From Amycolatopsis nalaikhensis (GTDB lineage: Bacteria > Actinomycetota > Actinomycetes > Mycobacteriales > Pseudonocardiaceae), in NCBI RefSeq assembly GCF_030264295.1, contig NZ_CP127173.1, positions 503,501-567,500 of the forward strand: a stretch of 64,000 nucleotides of DNA, given 5' to 3'. The notes below the pieces were generated by a model. The model did not search any database. It worked only from the letters and a program-made list of their open reading frames with translations, and was not told where the DNA came from. Of this stretch, positions 53,424 to 63,181 are shown in pieces. The translations under genes and the position numbers were made by a program. Each line of letters begins with the position of its first letter. The stretch's first letter is position 1.

Positions 53424-54179
53424 CTACGCCTCGCCGAGGGTCTTCTGCAGGGCCTTGTTCGCCTTCCGCGCCATGTCCGCGACGGCCTCGCGACGGGCAG
53501 CGTCGGCGGCGTAGTCGTCTTCGCGGTTGCGGACCACGCGGGCCGGCGCGCCGACCGCGATCGAGTAGTCCGGGATGTCGCCGCGGACCACCGCGTGCGC
53601 GCCGAGCACGCACCCGCGGCCGACGCGCGTGCCCTTCAAGACGCTGACCTTCGTGCCGAGCCACGTGTCCGGCCCGATGCGGACCGGCGACTTCACGATG
53701 CCCTGGTCCTTGATCGGCACGTGGATGTCCGAAATGACGTGGTCGAAGTCACAGATGTACACCCAGTCGGCGACCAGCGTGGCCGCGCCGAGCTCGATGT
53801 CGAGGTAGCAGTTGATGACGTTCTGGCGGCCGAACACCGACTTGTCGCCGATCCGCAGCGAGCCCTCGTGGCAGCGGATCGCGTTGCCGTCGCCGATGTG
53901 CACCCAGCGGCCGATCTCCAGCCGCCCGTAGCCCGGGCGGCAGTGGATCTCGACATTCTTGCCGAGGAAGAGCATCCCGCGCAGGATGATGTGCGGGTTG
54001 GCGAGCCGGAACTTGAGCAGCCGGTAGTACCGGACCAGGTACCAGGGCGTGTACGCGCGGTTGCGCAGCACCCAGCGCAGCGAGTCGGCGGTCAGGAACT
54101 TCGCCTGCCGCGGGTCGCGCCGCGCGCGCCGCCAGGCCCGCACCCGCGAAAGCGCGGGCGCACCCCACATCGACGTCAT
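53424..54179 (-). CDS. Left-handed beta-helix acyltransferase
   Basis: 251 residues. Hexapeptide-repeat turns run from about residue 85 to 215 (IGDGNAIRCHEGSLRIGDKS; VRIGPDTWLGTKVSVLKGTR; VGRGCVLGAHAVVRGDIPDY), ending in SIAVGAPARVVR, the usual transferase tail with acetyl-CoA site. His in ICDFDHVISDIHVP is placed as the catalytic base. Related to sugar/polysaccharide O-acetyltransferases; substrate unknown. Confidence 0.87.
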   Translation of the reverse strand: MTSMWGAPALSRVRAWRRARRDPRQAKFLTADSLRWVLRNRAYTPWYLVRYYRLLKFRLANPHIILRGMLFLGKNVEIHCRPGYGRLEIGRWVHIGDGNAIRCHEGSLRIGDKSVFGRQNVINCYLDIELGAATLVADWVYICDFDHVISDIHVPIKDQGIVKSPVRIGPDTWLGTKVSVLKGTRVGRGCVLGAHAVVRGDIPDYSIAVGAPARVVRNREDDYAADAARREAVADMARKANKALQKTLGEA

Positions 54180-54230
54180 GCCCGTGACCGTAACCTGTGT
54201 GCGGGACGGGTTCACAGGCAAGGGGAGCGG

Positions 54231-55193
54231 ATGGGCACGAAGCTGATCATCGACACCGACCCGGGCGTGGACGACGCGCTGGCGATCGCGCTCGCGGCGC
54301 TGTCCCCCGACGTCGACCTGATCGGCGTGACGTCGGTTTTCGGCAACGTGCCGATCGAGCGCACGACGTCGAACGCGCGCCGCCTGCTCGAACTGTTCGG
54401 CCGCACCGACGTGCCGGTGGCGGCCGGGGCGGCGCGGCCGCTGGTGTATTCGAAGCCGCGTGACGCGAAAGAGGTCCACGGCGGCGACGGCCTGTCCGGC
54501 CACTCCTACACACTGCCGGAGGCGAGCCGTCCCCTCGACGAGCGCGACGCCGTCCGGCTGATGCTCGACCTGCTCGAAGCGTCCGACGAACCGGTGACCA
54601 TCGCCCCAATCGGGCCCCTGACGAACATCGCCGCGCTGCTCGCGGCGCACCCGGGCGTGGCGGAGAAGATCGCGCGGCTGGTGATCATGGGCGGCGGTGT
54701 CACTTTCGGCAACAGCACGACGGCCGCCGAGTTCAACATCTGGAGCGACCCCGAAGCGGCCCGCCGGGTGCTCGTCGAGGAGGACGTCCCGGTGGTGCTG
54801 GTGCCGCTGGACCTCACGCACCGCTGCGCCGTCGACGGCGAGTGGCTGGCGAAGCTCGCCGCGTCCGGCCCGGTCGGCGCCACGCTCGAAGGCCTCACCG
54901 CCACCTACCGGCAGCACTACACGCGCGTGTTCGGCGAAGACCGGATGGTCATGCACGACGCCGTCGCCGTCGCGGAGGCGATCTCGCCGGGGATCCTGCG
55001 CACCGAGACCTACCGCGTCGACGTCGACTGCGGCCTCGGTCCGGCGCGCGGGCAGACGCTGGTCGACCGGCGGCGGCTCGGCGAAGACGATCCGCAGTTC
55101 ACGCCCGGCCGCCCGATCGAGGTCGCGATGGACACCGACCTCGACGGCCTGCGCGGCTTCGTCCTCGATCGGCTGACCGGGGCCGCCCGGTGA
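54231..55193 (+). CDS. Nucleoside hydrolase
   Basis: 320 residues. DTDPGVDDALAIALAAL at 8-24 is the Asp-rich calcium site of inosine/uridine-preferring hydrolases; VTIAPIGPLTNIAALLA, AEFNIWSDPEAARRVL and the late MHDAVAVAEAI are other conserved blocks. Splits the ribose-base bond for salvage. ATG 54231 after GGGGAGCGG. Overlaps the NlpC/P60 gene as GTGA. Confidence 0.93.
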   Translation: MGTKLIIDTDPGVDDALAIALAALSPDVDLIGVTSVFGNVPIERTTSNARRLLELFGRTDVPVAAGAARPLVYSKPRDAKEVHGGDGLSGHSYTLPEASRPLDERDAVRLMLDLLEASDEPVTIAPIGPLTNIAALLAAHPGVAEKIARLVIMGGGVTFGNSTTAAEFNIWSDPEAARRVLVEEDVPVVLVPLDLTHRCAVDGEWLAKLAASGPVGATLEGLTATYRQHYTRVFGEDRMVMHDAVAVAEAISPGILRTETYRVDVDCGLGPARGQTLVDRRRLGEDDPQFTPGRPIEVAMDTDLDGLRGFVLDRLTGAAR

Positions 55194-56332
55194 GCGAGGA
55201 GCCCGAGGTCGTCCCGCAGGAGGACGAGGCCCCCGAACCCCGCCGCCGGAAGGCCGCCGTCGTGGTCGCCGCGGTGGTCGTGGTCGCCGCGGCGCTGGTG
55301 GTCGGCGTCCAGTTCGCGCCGAAGCAGCAGGAGACGACGAACGCCGCCGCCACGGTGACGCCGCCGCCGACGTCTGTCGCGAAAACGACCACGCCGCCGC
55401 CGACCCAGCCGAAGGTGCCGGAGGCGAGCGAGTTCGACGCCTGGGCGTCCAAGACCAGCCAGTGGCTCGACGTGCCGTTGCGCGCGATGGTCGGCTACGC
55501 GAAAGCGACGACGAAGCTGGCCAAGGACGCCCCGGGCTGCCACCTTTCCTGGGTCACGCTCGCCGCGGTCGGAAAAGTGACCACGGACCACGGCCGTGCC
55601 CGGGGCGGGCAGTTCGGCACCACCGGCGTGCTGGACAAGCCACTCGGCACGATCGAAGTGCGCGATTTTTACGACAAGGTCGTCTCGACGGCGAACGCCG
55701 CCGGGCCGATGCAGCTGGCGCCGTCGATCTGGGCGAAGTACCAGGCGAGCTACGCGGGCGGGAAGCCCGATGTCCAAAACATCGACGACGCCGCGCTGAC
55801 CACGGGCCGCGCCCTGTGCGACGGCGGCACGGACCTGTCGCAGGGCCAGCCGTGGTGGGACGCGGTCGCGAAGCTGCAGCCGGCGCCGTTGTTCCTTCAT
55901 CGGACATTGGCGACGGTCAACGTCTACGGCACGGTCGGCCAGGGCTCGGCGGCGCCGAACCCGGCGGTGCTGAGCGCGGTGAACTTCGCCATCGACAAGA
56001 TCGGGCTGCCCTACATCTGGGGCGGCAACGGCACCGGCGGCAACGACCCGGGCTTCGACTGCTCCGGCCTGACGACGGCGGCGTACGCGAGCGCGGGCGT
56101 CAAGCTGATGCGCACGGCCGACACGCAGTACCGGAGCGTGCCGCACGTGACCGAGCCGCAGCTGGGCGACCTCATCTTCTACGGCGAGCCGACGACGAAG
56201 ATCCACCACGTCGGCCTCTACATCGGCAACCAGCAGATGATCGACGCGCCGCAGACCGGCCAGGCCGTGCAGGTGCACTCCTACCGCAGGGACGGCGACG
56301 ACTACGCGGGCGCTGGGCGGCCGACGGCGTGA
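55190..56332 (+). CDS. Membrane-anchored NlpC/P60 peptidoglycan hydrolase with degenerate transglycosylase domain
   Basis: 380 residues. Cytoplasmic acidic N-terminus, one membrane helix (KAAVVVAAVVVVAAALVVGV, about 21-40), Thr/Pro linker, a lytic-transglycosylase-like domain (about 85-245: LAAVGKVTTDHGRARGG, then GPMQLAPSIWAKY) and NlpC/P60 (about 265-380) with Cys in GFDCSGLTTAAY and His in HHVGLYIGNQQMIDAP. The transglycosylase Glu expected in the GKVExxHG position is Thr, so that half may only bind wall. Coupled to the nucleoside hydrolase by GTGA. Confidence 0.88.
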   Translation: MSEEPEVVPQEDEAPEPRRRKAAVVVAAVVVVAAALVVGVQFAPKQQETTNAAATVTPPPTSVAKTTTPPPTQPKVPEASEFDAWASKTSQWLDVPLRAMVGYAKATTKLAKDAPGCHLSWVTLAAVGKVTTDHGRARGGQFGTTGVLDKPLGTIEVRDFYDKVVSTANAAGPMQLAPSIWAKYQASYAGGKPDVQNIDDAALTTGRALCDGGTDLSQGQPWWDAVAKLQPAPLFLHRTLATVNVYGTVGQGSAAPNPAVLSAVNFAIDKIGLPYIWGGNGTGGNDPGFDCSGLTTAAYASAGVKLMRTADTQYRSVPHVTEPQLGDLIFYGEPTTKIHHVGLYIGNQQMIDAPQTGQAVQVHSYRRDGDDYAGAGRPTA

Positions 56333-56370
56333 GCGTCCGCGCGGCTCGTGTCGCTTGAACGGACAAATGG

Positions 56371-56399
56371 TTGGACGCGGCGCCGCCCGGGCTTGTAGC
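56371..56399 (+). promoter_or_regulatory. Candidate promoter of the leader-monooxygenase unit
   Basis: TTGGAC, 17 bases, TGTAGC. The -35 is good, the -10 moderate. It would start a message about 30 bases before the leader ORF. A short stem GCGGG/CCCGC (56402-56420) follows. Confidence 0.4.
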
Positions 56400-56437
56400 T
56401 TGCGGGGGACCGTGACCCGCCCGAGGAGGTGAGACCC

Positions 56438-57986
<1,549 letters not shown>

Positions 57987-57990
57987 GACG

Positions 57991-58027
57991 TCCGGTGCGT
58001 GGTGGCTCGGAGCCGCCACGCACCGGA
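57991..58027. terminator. Terminator between monooxygenase and convergent MBL gene
   Basis: TCCGGTGCGTGGTGGC and GCCGCCACGCACCGGA form a 16-base stem with one G-T pair and a five-base loop, five bases after the stop. Confidence 0.78.
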
Positions 58028-58030
58028 TGG

Positions 58031-58850
58031 TCAGCCGAGGTAGTCGTTCGCCCCGCTGACCCAGGCGATGTAGCGCTCGGCGGACCGTCGCACCGCGCCT
58101 TTCGCGTCGCCGAGGATCGTGCCGCCGGTCAGGCCGTAGAGGTTGTCGAACTCGTACGGTTCGAGCCGGTCCACGATCTTGCGCACCAGCCCGGCCGACA
58201 GCGGGATCCGGTTCGGGTAGCTGCGCATGAACGTCACCCAGCCGCTGTCCGGCACCGGAAGCATCGTGTCGCCGACGAGCAACGCGCCCCGGCCGTTCGC
58301 GACGTGGGCGACCGCGGCTCCGGGGAAATGGCCGCCCGCCTCGACGAGCGTCACGCCGGGCAAGACCCGCTCGGTGCCGGACCACTCGCGGATCACTGGG
58401 TCCTCGCGGCGCACCCACCGCCGGTCGGCGGCGTGGACGAAAACCGGGACACGCCCCAGCCGGTGACTCCAGCTGACCTGCGAGCCGTACATGTGCGGGT
58501 GGCTGGCCACGATCGCCGCGGCGCCGCCGAGCTGCTCGATCGCCGTCACCATCGCCGGGTCGAGGTGGTTCGGCGGGTCCCAGAGCAGGTTGCCTTCCTC
58601 GGTCCGGACCAGGTGCGTCCACTGGCCGATGCCGAACTCCGGTTCGCGGTTGAACCGGTGCAGGCCCGGTTCGAAGCTCCTCGTGGACCACGCGGTGCGC
58701 GTCGGCGTTGAGCTTCTCCAGCGTCGTCCACGCCTGGCCCGAGGTGGGCACGTACTGCCGTTCGTCGGCGCAGATCGCGCACTCGCCCGCCGGAGGCTGA
58801 TCGGTGTCGGGGTGTTCGACCCCGCAGGTTCCGCAGATCCAGATCGTCAT
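58031..58850 (-). CDS. Zinc-ribbon plus MBL-fold hydrolase, one frame change
   Basis: About 272 residues after one correction. N-terminus MTIWICGTCGVEHPDTD with a later ECAICAD gives a rubredoxin-like Cys4 zinc ribbon (residues 5-30). The rest is an MBL-fold domain with HPHMYGSQVSWSHRL as a variant metal motif and GRGALLVGDTMLPV. The frame changes at GAAGCTC (58673-58679, plus strand); reading GAGCTC joins HRVVHEEL to EPGLHRFNREPEFGIGQW. The ATG overlaps the upstream hydrolase stop (ATGA). Confidence 0.8.
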
Positions 58851-59698
58851 GACGCCAGTCTTGGAGCTCGACCAAGGTCGAGGTCAAGGAACGACTTCAG
58901 CAGCGGCACCAGGACTTCCGGCCGGTCCAGCGGGATGATGTGGCCGCAGTCCTCGACGACGTGGGCGCGCAGGTCGTCGGCGACCGGGGCGAGCTGGCGG
59001 GCGAGGATGTCGCCCACCGGGTGCGCGCCGATCGCCAAGGTCGGCACCGTGAGCCGTCCACTCGCGACGGTGACCGCGATCTGCCGGGCCGACTCGGGCA
59101 TCGCGCGGTAGTGGGCGAACGCGCCGCGCAGGGCGTCGCGGCCGGTGTACGCGGCGACGAAGTGGTCGCGGATTTCCCGCGGCACCCCGCGGCCCCGGGT
59201 GCCCGCGTCGAGGAACCAGTCGACGTAGTCCGCCTCGTGTCCGATCAGGACGGTCTCGGCCAGCCCGGGCACGGCGTGGAACCCGAACCACCAGGGCGGT
59301 CCACCGGCGAGGAAGTCTTCGGCGCCCGGGAGGCGGCCCAGCAACGACTCCATGACGACGAGCCGCCGGACCCGCTCGGGACGGCGCATCGCCAGCAGGA
59401 ACGCGGGTGGCGTGCCCGCGTCGATGCCGACGACCGCCGCCGTCGGTTCGCCGAGCGCGTCGAGGAGCGCTTCGGCGTCCGCGGCGAGGTTTTCCGCGTC
59501 GTAGCCGTCGGAGGGACGGGCCGTCTCGCCCAGGCCGCGCAGGTCCGGGGCGATGACGCGGAAGTGCGCCGCCAACGGCGGGATGACTTCGGTCCACAGC
59601 CGCCAGGTGTGCGGGAAGCCGTGCAGCAGCAGGACCGCGGGCCCCTCCCCGGCGACCTCGACGTTGATCTCGATGCCGTTGGCGGAAATCCGCACCAT
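58847..59698 (-). CDS. Alpha/beta-fold hydrolase (epoxide hydrolase/haloalkane dehalogenase type)
   Basis: 283 residues. VLLLHGFPHTWRLWTEVIPP is the HG oxyanion block; AAVVGIDAGTPPAFLLA holds the nucleophile Asp (GIDAG in place of GxSxG), and VVEDCGHIIPLDRP the catalytic His. An Asp nucleophile points to epoxide hydrolase or dehalogenase chemistry. ATG 59698 is the family-like start (MVRISANGIEINVEVAG); ATG 59719 is possible. Coupled to the MBL gene. Confidence 0.88.
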   Translation of the reverse strand: MVRISANGIEINVEVAGEGPAVLLLHGFPHTWRLWTEVIPPLAAHFRVIAPDLRGLGETARPSDGYDAENLAADAEALLDALGEPTAAVVGIDAGTPPAFLLAMRRPERVRRLVVMESLLGRLPGAEDFLAGGPPWWFGFHAVPGLAETVLIGHEADYVDWFLDAGTRGRGVPREIRDHFVAAYTGRDALRGAFAHYRAMPESARQIAVTVASGRLTVPTLAIGAHPVGDILARQLAPVADDLRAHVVEDCGHIIPLDRPEVLVPLLKSFLDLDLGRAPRLAS

Positions 59699-59710
59699 GC
59701 CTCCCGGGGT

Positions 59711-59744
59711 GGTTACCATTGGTTACTTGAAAACCGTAGGTAAC
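59711..59744. promoter_or_regulatory. Candidate HxlR operator upstream of the hydrolase
   Basis: GTTACC (59712-59717) and GGTAAC (59739-59744) are inverted; GTTAC (59722-59726) repeats within. The cluster lies in the gap between the divergent hydrolase and HxlR genes. Confidence 0.5.
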
Positions 59745-59794
59745 TTCCAGAGCCCGGCCAAGACGGCACTTTCCCGACAGGTGGTGAGCTCCAG

Positions 59795-60169
59795 GTGACC
59801 CCCTCGCCGCGCGGCGATCTGTTCGATCCCGCCTGCCCGACGCGCCGGCTGCTCGACCGGATCGGGACGAAGTGGACGTCGATGGTGGTCAAGGTGCTGG
59901 CCGAGGCGGACCCGGATGAGGTGCGGTTCGCCGACCTGCGACGCCGGATGCCGGGGGTCTCGCAGAAGATGCTGTCGGTGACGTTGCGCTCGCTCACCCA
60001 CGACGGCCTGGTCGCCCGGCGCGTCGAGCCGACCGTGCCGCCGAAGGTGCACTACCGGCTCACCGACCTGGGCCGCTCCCTTGAAGTCCCGCTCGCCGCG
60101 CTGCGGAACTGGGCCGAGGAGAACATGGCGGCGATCGACCGGGCGCACGCGGCCGCCACCGACGTCTGA
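59795..60169 (+). CDS. HxlR family transcriptional regulator
   Basis: 124 residues. HxlR winged helix: CPTRRLLDRIGTKWTSMVVK, FADLRRRMPGVSQKMLSVTL and LTHDGLVARRVEPTVPPKVH, shown as separate parts, ending YRLTDLGRSLEVPLAALRNW. One N-terminal Cys (DPACPTR), the redox-sensing position in HypR-like members. Likely represses the divergent hydrolase-MBL operon. GTG 59795 start. Confidence 0.9.
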   Translation: MTPSPRGDLFDPACPTRRLLDRIGTKWTSMVVKVLAEADPDEVRFADLRRRMPGVSQKMLSVTLRSLTHDGLVARRVEPTVPPKVHYRLTDLGRSLEVPLAALRNWAEENMAAIDRAHAAATDV

Positions 60170-60174
60170 CCGTG

Positions 60175-60543
60175 TCAGGCCGGTCCGGCGAGGCCGACGA
60201 CGTTGCCCTGCGGGTCGGCGAAGTGGGCGACCACGAGGTCGCGTCCACTCACCCGGTCCGGGCCCATCCGGCGGGTGCCGCCGAGGCGTTCGGCCTCCGC
60301 CAGTGCCGCCGCCACGTCCGGGACGCCGACGTAAAAAACGACATGACTCTCGTGCCCCGCGCCGCCGCCGACGCCGCCCGGGATGCCGTCCGTCTCGACG
60401 AACCCGTAGTTGCCCGGCTCTGACACTTTTTCCGACACGGGTCCCGACGTGTCGAACTCCCAGCCGAACAGCTCGCCGTAGTACCCACGCAGCCGCGCCG
60501 GGTCGGTGCCGATGATCTCGAAGTGGACGACCGGTCGGCTCAT
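60175..60543 (-). CDS. VOC family (glyoxalase-like) protein
   Basis: 122 residues, one VOC module pair: VVHFEIIGTDPARLRGYYGE, LFGWEFDTSG, SHVVFYVGVPDVAAALAEAE and VVAHFADPQGNVVGL. The metal-ligand His and Glu positions are present (HFEI; the late Asp/Gln replaces Glu). Start ATG 60543. Divergent from the second HxlR gene across a palindrome. Confidence 0.9.
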   Translation of the reverse strand: MSRPVVHFEIIGTDPARLRGYYGELFGWEFDTSGPVSEKVSEPGNYGFVETDGIPGGVGGGAGHESHVVFYVGVPDVAAALAEAERLGGTRRMGPDRVSGRDLVVAHFADPQGNVVGLAGPA

Positions 60544-60593
60544 GACCGCTCCTTCGCGTCGATGTCCGCTTTTCGGCCACGGTACGCCGTTGT

Positions 60594-60610
60594 GGTTGTT
60601 AAAAACAACC
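60594..60610. promoter_or_regulatory. HxlR operator palindrome
   Basis: GGTTGTT-AAA-AACAACC, a perfect 7-base inverted repeat centred in the gap between the VOC and HxlR genes, 22 bases before the HxlR start. Confidence 0.65.
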
Positions 60611-60631
60611 TCGGAGTCGTACATTCGAACC

Positions 60632-61265
60632 ATGCCGACGAGCCGCAGCTACGGGGACGCCTGCACCATCGCCCGCGCGCTGGACGTCGTCGGGGAGCGG
60701 TGGGCGCTGCTCGTCGTGCGCGAGCTGCTGCTCGGACCGCAGCGGTTCTCCGACGTGCGTCGCGCGCTGCCGGGCGCCAGCACGAACCTGGTCACCGACC
60801 GGCTCCGGGAAGCTCGAAGGCCACGGCGTCGTCGCCCGGCGGAAGCTGCCGCCGCCGGCGGGCTCGACCGTCTACGAACTGACCGACTGGGGGCGCGAGC
60901 TGGAGCCGGTCGTGCTGGCGCTGGGCTCGTGGGGCTCCCGCATCCCGCTCCCCCGGGCCGCGACGCTCGGCGCGACGTCGGTGCTGCTGTTCCTCCGCGG
61001 CTCGGCCCGTCCGCGCGGCACCGCCTGCTTCCGCGTCGAACTGGACGCGCGCGTCTGGACGGTCCGGACCGAGCCCGGCCGCCTGACCGTCGAGCCGGCG
61101 GAACCCGCCGCGCCGGACGCCGTGCTCCGGACCGACCCGGTGACGTTCAACGCGCTGCTCGAGCGGCCCGCCGACCTCGATGTCGCGATCGGCGACAAAC
61201 GGATTGTCGTCGAAGGTGACCACAAGGCCGTCCGGCGGCTGCTGCGCGAACGGATCAGCGGGTGA
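60632..61265 (+). CDS. HxlR family regulator with SCP2-like C-terminal domain, one frame change
   Basis: About 210 residues after one correction. N-terminus is HxlR (YGDACTIARALDVVGERWAL, LVVRELLLGPQRFSDVRRAL), C-terminus (from about 115) an SCP2 sterol-carrier-like domain (CFRVELDARVWTVRTEPGRL; DAVLRTDPVTFNALLERPAD). The frames join at GAAGCTC (60809-60815); reading GAGCTC gives TDRLRELEGHGVVARRKL. Its last 11 bases overlap the convergent MFS gene. Confidence 0.82.
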
Positions 61266-62409
61266 CGGCTTCCTCCCGCACCCGCAGCGACGGCGCGAGC
61301 GCCAGGATCCCGAGCGTCACGACGACCGCCGACGACAACGCCCAGTGCAGCCCGATCCGCGTGGCGAGCGCCCCGACCAGCACCGGCTCGACCAGGAAAC
61401 CCAGGTAGCCGCAGGCGGCGACGGCCGCGACCGCGCGACCCGGCGCGTCCGCCTGCTTGCGGCTCGCCACGCTCCACGCGATCGGCACGATCCCGGCCAC
61501 GCCGAGCCCGACGACCGCGAACCCCGCCACGCCCGCGACCGGCCACGGCGCCACGAGCACGACGGCGAACCCCAGGACGGCGACCGTGGTCGCCACGCGG
61601 ACAAAGCACACGGCGCCGGTTCGCGCCACCAGGCGGTCGGCGACCAGGCGGACCGCGATCATCGTGGCCGAAAAAGCGAAATAGCCCAGCGAGGCGAGCG
61701 CGGGCGTCGCGCCGGTGACGTCGGCGAGGTACACCGCGCTCCAGCTGTTGACCGCGCCTTCGGCGACGAACCCGCAGAACGCGATCACGCCCAGCGGCAC
61801 CAGCGCCCGGCTCGGCCACGCGAACGCCGCCTCGCCCTGGCCGCGGTCGGCGCCGGTGAGGAAGCACGTCCGGGCCGCCCACAGCGCGAGCGCGAGCAGC
61901 ACCGCGCCGGCGATCGGGAAGTGCACCGACACCGGGACGTGCGCGGCCTCCATCAGGGCGTCGACACCCGAGCCCGCGAGGCCGCCGATGTTCCAGAACG
62001 CGTGGAACCCCGCGAAGATGGGACGTTCGTACCCTTCCTCGACACGGGCGGCGTGGGCGTTCATCGCGACATCGAGCAGGCTGTTGCCGACGCCGAGCAC
62101 GACGAGCGCGGCGACGAACACCGGCGCCGACCAGGCGAACGCCACCAGCGGCAGCCCGCCGCACAGCACGATCGCGCCCAGCACGACGGCCGCGCGGCTG
62201 CCGATCCGGGTGAGCAGCGCCCCCGCGCCCAGCAGGGCCAGCACTGACCCGGCCGCGAGGCCGAACAGCCCGGTCGCCAGCTCCCCCGTGGTCAGTCCGA
62301 GCTGCCCTTGCACCGCCGGTACGCGGGCCAGCCAGGTCGCGAACGCCGCCCCGCAGACCGCGAACACGACCGAGACCCCGAGCCGTGCGCGTTTCAGTTC
62401 CCCCGTCAC
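61255..62409 (-). CDS. MFS transporter
   Basis: 384 residues, 12 predicted helices. WLARVPAVQGQLGLTTGELA is the first loop; ARVEEGYERPIFAGFHAFWN the helix 4-5 loop of the YbjJ/fucose-permease-like subgroup. RLVADRLVARTGAVCFVRVA is the second MFS motif A. No substrate clue in the context. GTG 62409 start. Confidence 0.88.
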   Translation of the reverse strand: MTGELKRARLGVSVVFAVCGAAFATWLARVPAVQGQLGLTTGELATGLFGLAAGSVLALLGAGALLTRIGSRAAVVLGAIVLCGGLPLVAFAWSAPVFVAALVVLGVGNSLLDVAMNAHAARVEEGYERPIFAGFHAFWNIGGLAGSGVDALMEAAHVPVSVHFPIAGAVLLALALWAARTCFLTGADRGQGEAAFAWPSRALVPLGVIAFCGFVAEGAVNSWSAVYLADVTGATPALASLGYFAFSATMIAVRLVADRLVARTGAVCFVRVATTVAVLGFAVVLVAPWPVAGVAGFAVVGLGVAGIVPIAWSVASRKQADAPGRAVAAVAACGYLGFLVEPVLVGALATRIGLHWALSSAVVVTLGILALAPSLRVREEAVTR

Positions 62410-62431
62410 CCCTCGGATTATCCTGATCTCC

Positions 62432-62719
62432 GTGGCCAGCTGGGACGACGTCGGCCGGATCGCGCGCGGGCTGCCCGAGGTGGCCGAGGACGACCTCGAG
62501 GCGCTCGGCGCGCGGGCGCTCAGCGCGCGGGCGCCCGCCGGGCCGATGCTGTGCGCCTACGTGCCGGACGTCGGCATCATGGACGCCCTGATCGCCGACG
62601 ACCCCGTGTCGTTTTTCACGACACCGCACTTCCGGGGCTTCCCGGCGGTCGAGGCGTGGTTGTGCCGGGCGCCGAAGCTGCTGGCGAAAAATTGGCTCGA
62701 AAAGCGACACAGCATGTAG
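62432..62719 (+). CDS. Shortened MmcQ/YjbR-like protein
   Basis: 95 residues, against about 115-120 for the family. It starts ASWDDVGRIARGLPEVAE and ends VEAWLCRAPKLLAKNWLEKR, both family-typical, but the segment between PEVAE and DLEALG (normally about 20-25 residues with a conserved Trp) and the one between GFPAV and EAWLCRAPK are missing, both in frame. MmcQ/YjbR are small DNA-binding-like proteins of unclear role. GTG 62432. Confidence 0.75.
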   Translation: MASWDDVGRIARGLPEVAEDDLEALGARALSARAPAGPMLCAYVPDVGIMDALIADDPVSFFTTPHFRGFPAVEAWLCRAPKLLAKNWLEKRHSM

Positions 62720-62785
62720 AGAACGCGGGCCGGGCTCCGCCCTACTCGTGAGCGCGCCACCCGACGGCGCGGGAAGGAGCTGATC

Positions 62786-63181
62786 ATGCCGAGGTACATG
62801 CTGCTGCAGAGCTACACCGGGGGCACCGCGTGCGACCTGCCGATGGGCGAATGGCCGCCGGAGGACATCCGGGCGCACATCGAGTTCCAGCGCGCGCTGG
62901 ACGCCGAGCTGCGGGACAAGGGCGAGCTGGTCGACTCGCAGGGCCTGGCCGGACCGGACCTGGCGAAGACCGTCGTGTCCGACGGGCGGCGCAGCCCGGT
63001 CGTCACCGACGGGCCCTACCCCGAGGGCAAGGAGCTGCTGGCCGGTTACTGGCTCGTCGACGTCGAGAGCGAGGAACGCGCGCTGGAGATCGCGGCGCAG
63101 GCCTCGGCCGCGCCCGGGCCGGCCGGGGTGCCGATCCAGCAGCCGATCGAGGTCCGCCAGGTGATGAGCGCGCCGGCTTGA
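62786..63181 (+). CDS. YCII/DGPF-domain protein
   Basis: 131 residues. MPRYMLLQSYTGGTACDLPM at the start and VVTDGPYPEGKELLAGYWLV containing the DGP(F/Y) signature, then VESEERALEIAAQ. DGPF proteins are found next to ECF42 sigma factors in most actinobacteria and are thought to act with them. GGAAGGAG before the ATG; the stop overlaps the sigma start (TGATG). Confidence 0.92.
   Translation: MPRYMLLQSYTGGTACDLPMGEWPPEDIRAHIEFQRALDAELRDKGELVDSQGLAGPDLAKTVVSDGRRSPVVTDGPYPEGKELLAGYWLVDVESEERALEIAAQASAAPGPAGVPIQQPIEVRQVMSAPA

Noticed and set aside
56388..56406. Rifamycin-associated element upstream of the monooxygenase
   Set aside because: GGGCTTG and CTTGCGG occur here, but in the same orientation and without the expected palindrome, so I cannot call the element.
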